From the NCBI GenBank assembly GCA_001600455.1, contig BCKC01000009.1, forward strand, positions 2,170,001 through 2,234,000: a stretch of DNA of 64,000 nt. Direction: 5' to 3'. The number at the start of each line of letters is the position of its first letter. The stretch's first letter is position 1. The translations under genes and the position numbers were made by a program. Origin of the DNA: Endocalyx cinctus. Taxonomy: Eukaryota > Ascomycota > Sordariomycetes > Amphisphaeriales > Apiosporaceae. Shown here piece by piece: positions 12,401 through 24,400 of the stretch. The notes below the pieces were generated by a model. The model searched no databases. It was given only the letters and a program-made list of their open reading frames with translations, and was not told the origin of the DNA.

Positions 12401-15400
12401 TCCATCCAATACGATGACGACTTGTACGACACCGCACCCATATCTGGGCCAAAACCTCCTAGCCCCAAAGATTCCAAGATGCCGGGAGCGTTTGCTGAAG
12501 ATCCTTCTTTTATGGCAAATATAGCTGCCGGCCTTGAGGGCAGTGGGTTCGATCCCAATATCGTCATAAACAACGCTACCTTCCATCGGCGCGATTCACC
12601 GCCTGGATCAAATGAACCTTTTGGACAGTCCGTAAGTGATTTCGGATTGGGTGATAAAACTCGTTCATCTGGATCACAAAGCAGTCAGAAAACCGGATTT
12701 GTTATTGGTGAAATCCCCGATACGCCAGCAGACGAGAAGAGCGCTCCTCTTGACGACTCGGAAAGTTCCTCGAAGTTGACCAAGAAAGAGCGACGAAAGC
12801 TAGAGAAGGCGGCCAAGAGGGACAGTGTCGACAAATCCTCAATCGTTGTTATTGAAGATCCTCCAGAAGAAGAGTCCCGTACAGCTGAAGATGACTGGTC
12901 TGCTACCTCCGGTAAGCTTAGCAAAAAGGAGCAGAAGAAGCGCGCCAAAGCCGCGAAGTCCTTAGATGGGCTGGATGATGATGGCGGAAACGAGAAGCCT
13001 ATCCCACCACCTGAGCCGGAGATCGTCGAGCCTGCTGCGTTAGACGACTGGGACACCACTGCATCCACGAAGAAGAAATCAAAGAAGGGGAAGAAGGCTA
13101 TCGTTATCCAAGACGAGCCACGTGAATCTAACGAGCCTTCAGGTCCCAAGATTTCGGGACCCAACGTGCCAGATGAAGATTTCGGGAAGACTGCTCGAGA
13201 GGAGGCTGTGTTAAGCCGTGATGATAGTTGGTACGTAACTGAGAAACAGGATATGTCGAAAGATATCTCAATTTACGACGAACCTTCATCATTTGCTGCC
13301 ACATCGGAGCTTTCTAGAGAAAGCTCCTACAGAGTAGTGGATGATTCCGGTCCTAACCCAGAGGATGAGTGGACCGTCAGGCCAAAGAAGCTCAATAAAT
13401 CCAAGAAGGAGTTGGAAACCCATGATTCACCGTCCAGGTCGATTGTGGCGTCAGAAGTCTCCTTCGATCTTCCTGCGAAACCTTCCGATTCCGAGCCGGT
13501 ATCAGTACAAGATGATGACTGGGAACCTCAAAAGAAGAGCAAGAAGAAGAAGAAGCGCAGCTCTCTTGCAGAGAGCTCCCTGCCACAATCTCCTTCATTT
13601 CCAGAAGAACCGGAACCGCTAAGGAGACGTCATACCGACGACGAAATCCCGCCCACTAGTAGCTTCGATAACATCGACGAATGGAATGTCCCTGAAAAGT
13701 CCAAGAAGAAGAAAAAGAAGAAGTCGACCGTCGAATCCGAAAACTGGGATTCCCCTGTAGATCCTAAATTAGTCAACGATGATGTGGTTGAAAGCCCCAG
13801 GGAAATGACGGAATCGTTCAGTGATCTGCGTAGTGAGAAAACAGATATTGTAGAAGATCAGTGGGATGAGTTGAAGAAGTCGAAGAAGAAATCGAAACGA
13901 AGCTCAGGTGTTTACGAAGACTCTCCATCGCGTCCCGCTTCACGATCTGCACCGTCGTCGGAGGTCTCTTTCGGAAGTTCCCAGAAGAAATCAAAACGAG
14001 ACTCGTACACGGACTCACCTTCCAGGTCGGCTCCAGCCTCTGAAATTGGCATCGAGGATTCCGGTTCTAGCAGGAAGAGCAAGAAGGAGAAGCGGAGAAG
14101 CGAATCCGGCGGATTTCCTGATGATGGCGACTACCGAAACGAACCGGAGCCCCCGGATAGAGGGAGGGATTCGTTTCAGTTCCAGGACAACGATGTGAGC
14201 TCCGTGGTGTCCGACCCCACCCGCTATAACGAACACAGATCTAGTAGGAGTCGTAGCCGAGTGGATGAATTCGATGATGCCAAGTCAGTCGCCTCGGCTC
14301 CGGGAGGCCGGGATCAAAAGGAACGTAAGAGCTCAAAGTCAGACAAGGATAAGAGGAGCAGTGGAAGCTTAAGTTTCTTCGATCGATTTAAATCATCAAT
14401 CGGAATAGCTGAAGAGAAGGAAAAGCCGCGAAAGTCCGAAGACGGCCAGAATTCTTTTTTAGCTAGTGCCGACGCCCTTGGCGCAGGTGTCGGCTTAACA
14501 GGCGCTGCGATTGCTCTAGCATCTCAGGAGTCCCGTTCGAATGCCACCGATGCTCCTTCGGAAAAGGAAGCCCATTTTATTTCTACCACCCCTGAACGAC
14601 GATTTAGCCCTCCCCCATATATGGATCTTGATCCAGAAATCGTCGAAAGGGAGATCCGACCAGCCATTGACCCTCGTCATGGCGACCTATTACCCTTACC
14701 TCCAAGTACGCCTGGGTCTCCACTTCCTAAGCTTGGTGACGATCTTCCACCCTTGCCGGAGAGCCGGCCTGGGACACCAGAAGATGAAAGGGAACGCTTG
14801 TTGTTAAGCGATATACATACTCATGTGCGCCGTCGTAGCGACACACCCCTCAGGCTGAAAACGCCTAGTCAAAGTGCTATTCCTATTCAGTTCCGCCTCG
14901 GACAAAGGAATACGCCTTCATCCCCTAGTCCATCCTATTCCTCCCCCGTGGCCTCACCAGTCACGGCGACTCCAGAACACGCAAGTACTCCTAAGAGACG
15001 TTCTCGTCCAACTTCATGGGACAGCACAAAATCTTTCAAGCCTCTGCTTCTTCTCCAGCGGGCGTCTAGAGAATTTGGATTTTCACCGCAAACGCCGGAA
15101 CAACCTACTAATGCATTTAATGATTCTCCGTATCACACGCGCGAGTTCCACGACGTAGGGTCTCCTAGTCGTTCACCTCGCCCCTCTACCATTACTGAGC
15201 AGCCCCCTCTAGCTGAGACAGATGAATCTCTTCCTAGGAATCAACTGGATGAATCTGAGCTGTCAAAAGAGGACGTATTATCTATTCCACTTCAACATAC
15301 AACCGACTCGTCATTACGGACAGAAGAACAGTCTACGAATTTGGAACAGCAGGATACTGTAGCTAGCTTGAAAGAATCTCCTTATATTTCATCAGCTTCA

Positions 15401-18400
15401 GATGTGGATGTTAAAACATCGTCACCAAAAGCTGAACCAGTTAATATCATATCAGAAGCCCAAACCTCGCGGGATTTTCAAGCAAGCCCCTTACCGGATC
15501 AAAACATCGAAGACCTTATCCTTTCTTCAACTTTGACTCCTTCTCCTATCCCAGCAGAGAAAGATTTAGAACTGGATGATGCGACAAAAGACCTGGCGAT
15601 CGGTGATCTGAAGGAGCATCCTTCTTCCACTGAGATTCCTGTCGCCGCAGAAATTATCACGGCTGGCGCGGCATTGTTAGAAGACCAGACGACTAGCAGC
15701 AAACTATTTGGCGATAGTGAAGCCGCAGATGCTGTGACTGAAAGCAAAAACATGCAAACTCTGGAACCTGAACCTGAATCTGATACCAAATTGCCCATCC
15801 TCCAGGAACTTACCGAGCCTGCCGATAACATGAGCAAAGAAGATGACTCAATTGAGCCCACTTTCATTCCAGGAAAGAAATCGAAGAAAAGTAAGAAAGG
15901 GAAGGGCAAGGGGAAACAGATTGAGACCGAAGCCGAGGCCGAAACCCAAGAATTCCTTGATGCACCGGAAATTGCTGAGGCCACCCCCGAGACAGACGTT
16001 CCTAGTGTGGAAGATCACAAATCATTATCAACCACTATAGAGAAAGAAGAGGAGTCTGCTCCTGCCAAGCCGTCAAAGAAAGACAAAAAGAAGAAAAAGA
16101 AGAAGACCGCGGAAAGCTGGGAGCCTGATATGGACGAGGCCAAACCTACTGAACCAGCCCCAGAAATCTCTTCTCATGTCGAGGTCCAGGGTGATGATTT
16201 CTTCAATGCCCCAGCCGAACAGCTGCCAACGCAGAAGGAAGCGGAGCCCGAAGCAATTCTGCCTGGTGCGGAATCAGTTACCAACATAGTTTCCGAAAAG
16301 AGCCAAGGGGAGTCTCCAACATCACAACCCCAGGAACCTCAGCTAGAGACGGAACCGAGCATATCGGTTCCTCAAATTGTAGCTTTGGACGAAGCTCCTA
16401 TAGTTCCAGCAGATGAGAAAGCAATTTCCGATAAGAACATGCCTGTCTTGGAGGCTGAAGAGGAAAAGCCTGCTGCCAGCGCCGTGACCGTTGAGCCTTC
16501 TACAAGCAAAGGTAAGAAAGGTAAGAAGAAGAAGGGCAAGAAGCTGTCGTCGTGGGAAGATATATTGAGACAAGCGTCCACATCCACCCGTACCCCCGAG
16601 CCGACTTCTTCTAGCGAGCCCGGTTTGGCAGAAAGCAGCAAGGCTATAGTCCCCGAAACCGCTCTGGAGGTATCCGCACCCATGCCCATACCCGAGCCGA
16701 CCTCTAGCGAACCCGCCCTGGCGGAAAGCGGCGAAATTATAGTGCCTGAAATCGTTGTGGAAGCTCCTACTCCTAAGCTTGAGTCAAGCCCTTCCATCGA
16801 GCCTATCCCTATCCCGGCGGAAAGTGTTGAGGCTATAACCCCCGAAGTCGTTATAGAAGCTCCTACTTCTATACCCGAGCCCACTTCTAGCGAACCCATT
16901 GCGGCGGAAAGCGACGAAGTACTAGTTCCTGAAATCGTTGTGGAAGCTCCTACTCCTAAGCTCGAATCGAGTCCTCCCAGCGAGCCTATCCCGGCGGAAA
17001 GCGTTGAAGCTATAATCCCTGAAATCGTTTTAGAAGCTCCCACTCTTATATCCGAGCCGACTTCTTCCAGCGAACCTATTCTGAAGGAAAGCGACGAAAA
17101 TATAGTTCCTGAAATCGTAGTAGAAGCTCCTACTCCAATGCTTGAATTGAGTCCATCCAGTACGCCTATCCCGGTGGAAAGCGTTAAAGCTATAGTTCCA
17201 GAGATGACTCTAGACGAGCCCATTCCCCTACCTGAGTCGACTTCTTCTAGCGAGCCTGTTCCAGTGGAAAACAGCGAAGCTATAGTTCCCGAAACGACTC
17301 TGGACGCGGCTATCCCCATACTTGAGTCGACTTCTCCCAAGGCCCTCGTTCCGGCGGAAAGCGTCGAAACCCTAATCCCCGAAACCGCTTTGAAAGCTGA
17401 ACCGGTCGTTCAAGACAAGACCGAAGTCATCACGCCGCAAGAGCAGCTCGCTGTTGATACTAAACCAGCGGAAGATATCAAACCGGCGGAAGATACTCAA
17501 CCACTGGAAGACCGGCCTGTCTCTTCAAGCAAGAAATCTAAAAAGAAGAAGGGGAAAAAAGTTGCAACTTGGCAATCCGAGGCTACCACCAGTACAGAAC
17601 AACCACAGTTGGAGTCTCAACCTGAAATCGCAACAAACCCTCAACCAGAATTTTCATCCGAGGTCCAGCCAGAAGTCCAGCCAGAAGTCCAGCCAGAAGT
17701 CCAGCCAGAAGTCCAGCCAGAAGTCCAGCCAGAAGTCGAGCCAGATTTCATTACAGCCGTCGAAGATGTTTCTTTAGATAGGGAACGATCGATAGACCTT
17801 CAAAGTGACTTATTTCCCACAGAGTCCACTCAACAAATCCCGTCAACGCTCCCCTCATCTCAACCCAACGAGTCTCCGATTCACGACACATCAAATATTA
17901 ATGATGACTTAAAGGATGACGGGATGATCAATGATCAAATACCTACCAAAGAACCAGACGATGATTCAGTTGAACCCAAGGAAGATTCACTGGCACCCTC
18001 GACTATTGAAGAGGGAGTACGTCAAGAAATCGAAGAATCGGTTGGGGCGGACACAAAAGACCTGGCCCTGAACGATTCTAAAATAATTGGGCTCGGTGAC
18101 GTGGAAAAAAATTTGCCGCAACCCACGGTGACTAGCAGCGGTGAACATCAAAATGACTTAGTTCCTGCAAATATAGATCCACTTAAGGACCCACTCTTCG
18201 AACCGACTCTGACTGGGACCCTGCAAGACAACTCAGTCCAAGAGGTTGGGGCGGTGGAGGATCCTATAAGTTCCAAAGACATCGCTGAACCGATTCCTTC
18301 TGATGTTAACGAACCATCTTCAATAAGCGGACCACTGGAAGATGTCCAATGGGAAGAAAAATCCAGCTCCAAAAAGAAGAACAAAAAGAACAAGAAAAAG

Positions 18401-21400
18401 CGACAAAGCACCTCAGAGCCTCCTAGCTCAGATCAACAGGTAGACATCACCTCAATTGTGGATACCACAGAAAACGATCTTGAGAAGACAGAAGTGGCAT
18501 CTCAGAGCTTTGAATCTCGAGAGATTAGTGATGATATCGATATGCCTTCTCGAACGCCAATAGAGCCAGTTAGTGATGATATCTGGCAAGAGCCAACGAG
18601 CTCTAGTAAGAAGTCCAAGAAGGGAAAGGAGAAAGCTCTTTTTATAAATGATGAAGAGGTATCACCTGTGCCCAATGAGGAAGCCCTTCCTGTTCTTCAA
18701 GAACCCCGCGACGCCATACCAACTGTATCTCAAGAGCCTCAAGAATCTATAGGCGAAGATATATGGTCGAGTCCTGTGAATACCGGGAAGAAATCTAAAA
18801 AGAAGAACAAGAAATCCCGTCAAATTTCCGAGACTTTCACCCCAGATGAAGAATTAGAACTCAAGCATCAGGAAGATTTGATAGCAGCGCCGAGCAGTGA
18901 AGATGTCAAACTAGAAGTGGATGCTCATGAGAGTGTTCCTTCCTCCCCTAAAACCATAACCATTACTGACACGCCACTTATTGATGAGCCACGAGAACTT
19001 GAGCTCGACTCAAAATCTAGTAAAAAGAAGTCCAAGAAAGACAAGAAAAATCGTGGATCCACTCAGGTTGACTCGCTCGTTACCGAGCCTTCTCAAGAAA
19101 ACTTGGAAATTCCTTCCGCGGAAGGGACAGCGAGTGCCAACCCACAATTCCCGTCAATTACAGAAGATGCAACTTCCTTAGAGTCAACGCAGCTTGAGAC
19201 TGAAGTCGAAACTACAGAAAAGCTCGCCGATGACGACGACGTTTGGTCATCATCTAAAAAGTCGAAAAGGAAGAACAAGAAGCAACAGAGTCAAATGAGT
19301 ACGGAAGACGATAGGAGCTCATCTTCTCAAGATGCTATCACACAGGGTGTTCCTGAATCTGCTAGCGTAGCTGAAGAAGCGCTGGAAGACAAACAACAAG
19401 ACATAGATCCCAGTGTCGCCTCTCCTAAGAAGTCCAAGAAGGAAAAGAAAAATAAGCGGCAAAGTGTTCAGTTCGCTAATCCTCTTGAAGAGACAGTGAC
19501 GATGGATACTTCAGCCACTACAGAATCCCCTTTAGAGCCACCGCAAAGCCAAATTGACAGTTCGATCTCATTACAAGAAAGCCAGCTCAGTGACTCGATG
19601 GTTAGCCAAAACGATTTTCCTACCACTCAAGACTCCAGCAAGACTGCATCCACGTGGGAGACAGACATTACACAACCTAGTGACATAGACAGTCTTGGTA
19701 CTAGCCAGATTCTCGACGAAAGCTCCCACGTGCAGCTTGAAAATAAACCTTTGGAAGAAAATTTACTCGCAGATGAGCCCGTTTCTACTGATCCATTACA
19801 ATCTGAAGACAAAAAGCCAAGCCAGGACTCTGGAGATCAAGAAAGGGTCGTCACAGACGAGTCGCAACATCTTGAGCCCTTGCAAGAACCGCATGATGCA
19901 CGCGAGCAGACCCACCCTGAATCTGGAGTCGTTTCGATCCCAACATTAGAATCCAATGAAGAGTTAGAGTCAGCCGTGCCAGCGAACATAGAGCTTGAGC
20001 AGGAACCCCAACAAATCGATCCTAATTTATCGATTGATCAACCAGAAAACCAATCCACGCCTAACATCCAAGATCCAGAACCTGTTGCTGACGAGGAGTT
20101 TCCCGTGATCACTAAGAAGGGTAAGAAGGACAAAAAGAAGCGCAAGAGTAAGGGTCAAGACAATGTCGAAGACTTTTCAGGCACCTCAACTCTGTTAGAA
20201 GATTCCGATGCCACTAAATCAACTGCAGAGCAACATGACCCTTCGTCGACCGCCCCAGAAACTCAAGAACTTGATCAAAATATACCCAGTGAATCAAAAA
20301 CCGAAAGTTCAGAACCGACAGCGACAGAGGGAAAGAATGTTGCGGATGCAGAGTTCCCCGATTTTAGCCCGAAAAAGTCCAAAAAGGACAAGAAAAAACG
20401 CAAGAGCAAAAGTCAAGACAATGTTGAGGCCTCTTCAGAAACCCAGGCACCAACGGAAACTACCGACATAAACATGGAAATACCGCTACATGCCGATGCG
20501 CCGCCCAACCCACTAGGTCAAATAAACCGGGATGAAAGCCTGGTAGAAAAATCCGAAACAGCTGCACCGGATACATTAGAAATAGAAGAGAAGACTGCAC
20601 AGGATGTCGAGTCCCCCGAAATCGCGACGAAGAAGAGTAAGAAGGACAAGAAGAACAAGCGCGGCAGCAAAGTTGAATATCTCGAACCTACTCTACCTTC
20701 TAGTGAAAGCGCGGGTAACAATCTGGATGATTTGTCTTCACCAACTGTTGAGAGTGAAAATTTAGTGCACTCTACAATACCTATTATTGGTGGTCAAGAG
20801 TCTGGATCTCGACAAGTTCAGGACGCGGAGGTCCCTACTGTTCAGTCTCTCGTATCTGGCGAGGAAGACAGCCATTTAGAGACAGCAGTCCCGAAAGAGC
20901 CCGCCACCTCTACCCACAAATCAGAGTCTCACCAGTCAGATCCTGTTAGCGTTGTCCAGGAAGAGGGTCAGCCACAACTTGAGAGCAGTATCACTAGTCA
21001 ACCGACCTCTTTCACCGAATCACGAGGACCGACGGAAGTCTCACGGAGTGAGAAAACCGAGGAGCCTGTTGTTAAATCAGGACTCGCCGAAGAGCCATTA
21101 ACAACGGAGGAAATGCCTTCAGATTTTACTGTCACCCGCAAGTCCAAGAAAGACAAGAAGAAGAAACGCGGTAGCAAGATAGTTACTCCTGAAGAACCAG
21201 TTCCAGGTCCAAGTCAAGATACAAAAGAAGACTCCATTGATGGCCCAATTAATGTCTCAGTTGATACCCCACTGGCAGGCACCCCAGCAGATAGCAGCAT
21301 TCCTACGGCAGATGAAGACACTCAACTACAGGAAACAGCACAACCAGCTATTAGTGATATCCCGACTACTCAAGAATTTCACAATGTTGAAACTGTTGAA

Positions 21401-24400
21401 GTCTCGCCATCGACTGCGCCAGAATCTCTACCCGACAACCCGACTACACTTGATGAATCTGGCAAGCCAAGTTCCAATATAACTGATCCGGAAGGGAGCA
21501 AGGGTGAAGATAAGAAGCTAGTTGATAGTATTCAGAATGTACCAGAGACAAATGTTGACCTGTCGCACGAACTGGAAAATGCAAGTGCATCTTTGGTTCC
21601 AGACCAGGTAGACGCCGATCTGGTTACTCCTGTGGATGATGCAAAGGATACCGAGATTCCTGACTTCACCCCAACCAAGAAGAGTAAAAAGGATAAAAAG
21701 AAAAAGAAGAAGACGGCTGATATACAGGAAGAGGAGGCAGCGACAGATCAACAAGACACCTCCGTACCAGCTGAAGCCGATGCTCCAAGTTTCCTAGAAA
21801 ACCCCAAAGAAGGCGAACCTGTAGAGTCGGCTCCTACCAAAAAGAGCAAGAAAGACAAGAAAAAGAAGCGACTTAGCGCCTGGGAAGACGATATAGCACA
21901 GGCTGAGCCGAACTTAGTGTTGGCGGGTGCTCCTCAAGATACTTCTTTAGACGCTTCCCAGAGTGTCCCGGCAGAAGCCCCTCAAGATCCCCTTACAGAA
22001 GCCCCCCAAAACGCTTCTGTAGATGCTCCTCAAGATATTGCTGTAGAAGCTCCCCAAGATGTCCCCATAGAAACTTCTCAAGAAACTTCTCAAGAAACTT
22101 CTCAAGAAACTTCTCAAGAAACTCCCCTAGAAACTTCTCAAGAAACTTCTCAAGAAACTCCCCTAGAAGCTCCTCCCCAAGAAGATCCTCAAGAAGCTCC
22201 CCAAGAAGCTCCCCAAGAAGCTCCCCAAGAAGCCTCTCAAGATACCGCCATAGAAACTTCTCAGGAGCCTTCTTTGGAAGCTCCTCAGGATGTTTCTTTA
22301 GACACCCTTCAAGATACGACTCAAGATGTTCCTCAAGATATCCGGGTAGAGACGGACACTACAGCATCTGAAATGGCGAGAGAAGTAGATCCTGTACATG
22401 ATTCATCTATTGAAGCCCCCGCACCTGACACTTTTAATACTGAGGACGTTATAGACCCAGTTCACATGAAGAAAGGGAAAAAAGACAAGAAGAAAAAAAA
22501 CAAGGGTTTGTCTTCGGAGGATAACCAGCCAAAAGAAGAGCCGAGCTCAGCGCCTAGTGGTGTAATGCAAGGGGAATCAGGCTCATTATCTAACGATGCT
22601 CCTGAGAGCAGTGAAGTACCGGCGGCTGACATACATGATCCTAACAACTCGACAAATAAAGCCACCCCAGTCGAGGGACTTAGTGAAGCAGTTGAAGTTC
22701 CTTTAGCTGGCAATTCACAAGTTGAAGACAAACTATCCACTACTGAACCCGAACCCCCCAAGACTAATGTTGAAGACTGGGCACCACCCAAGAAAAGTAA
22801 AAAAGACAAGAAAAAGAAGAAATCTACTTCTTGGGAAGATAGTTCATCCCAGCCTGAGCCACAGCCGGCTCCTCTAGATTCTCTCGACGTTCCCGATGCT
22901 CCCAAGGATAGCAACGTGCTAGATTCAGAGATCTCCATACCCGATACCCCCAAAGATGACACCAAAGACACCCAGACAACAACTGACACTCCTATTCTTG
23001 AAACTACCTCTACCGAGACCGCCATGCCTGAAACTTCCACTCCTGAGACTACATTGGCAGAGGATTCCATGAATCTCGGTATATCGAAGAAGAGCAAAAA
23101 GAAAAAGAAGAAGAGTACTTCTACCTCGTTGGAGGATACCATCCTCCAAGGTGGAGATACTTCTGCGCCTCCAGTGTCAATGGACAATACCGAAAGCAGC
23201 AGCGTGCCAGAGGTGAACGCATCCTTACCTGAGAGCCCCAAGGACGAAGACTCCATGGACTTCCCATCTACCAAGAAAACCAAGAAAGACAAGAAAAAGA
23301 AGGCTAACTTATGGGAAGCCGAATTTCCACAGGAAGAATCAAACCCAGTTGCTTTAGAGACGACAAATACCCCGGAAGTGAGCGAAACAATAGATCCCGA
23401 GGTCCCTATACCAGAGACTACGAAAGATGACGAGGCCGATTTTATCCCCACAAAGACGACAAAAAGGGACAAGAAGAAAAACAAACAAGTCAGCTCGTCG
23501 GAAGACGGTGTAGCGCCCGAGAAGCCGGAGGAACCATCGCAGCAAGCAGAGGAAATAATTCTGGAAGCCGGTGAACCAAGCTCACTACCCCCAAGCCAGA
23601 CAAGAGCAATGGATACGACTACTCCTTTAGAAGCCCCGAGAGACGAAGAGACGATCGATTTTTCTCCTAAGAAGAAGAAGAAGGATAAAAAGGACAAGAA
23701 AAAGCGGGCCAGCAACTCGGATTTTCAACTTGAAGCTGAGGCCTTGAACGAGGAAGAACAATCAAGAGTCGAGTCCACGAGAAAAAATACATCAGAATTG
23801 GTCGATCCCACAATATTAGATGCCCCAAGCCTCACTGAGGAAGACCCTTTGGCTAGCCAGGAGCTCCATTCGCGCACAGAAATGAGCATCGATGATGCAA
23901 TGAAGTCGGTTCCTTTAGATGCGACAACTGCCGCAGAGGAAGAACTGCCACTAGAACAACTTGAAGGCAATACAAAAGATAAAGCTTTTCCGGCACCCAT
24001 TCCTGATTCTACTGTGGAAGTGCCAGAAACAGTGAATCTGGAGAATACCATCCCTACGACTGAAGAAGCATTGCGGACAAGTTCGCCTGCACAAGAAATT
24101 GGCGATTCAGCTGTTCAAGACCGTGCAATGGAAGCTATTACCCAAGAAGGTATACCTAGTCAAATCCCCGAGGTCCTGACTGGCGAATCGAAGTCTGTCA
24201 AGCAAGATGAGCTCCCTACCAGTTCAGATGATATCGGCTTCGTCACTAGTAAAAAGTCCAAAAAAGACAAGAAAAAGAAGAAGGCAGCTACCCAACTCGA
24301 GTGGGAGCCTGAGATGCCCGAAGGACAGAGTACTGAACAGATCGATAATACTCAGGAGCAAGCCGAACAGCCGCCATCGTCGATTCATCAAGATTCAGAT

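Noticed and set aside
16372..17340. Minus-strand frame of 322 codons with Gly/Ser repeats
   Set aside because: Exact mirror of the plus-strand 30-residue repeats; no start context, no domain.
22462..23715. Long minus-strand frame (417 codons) opposite the leashin-like exon
   Set aside because: It is Ser/Phe/Val-rich low-complexity sequence, the expected complement of Lys/Glu/Pro/Ser codons in the real plus-strand frame. The same holds for the other long antisense frames between 10.4 and 28.9 kb.
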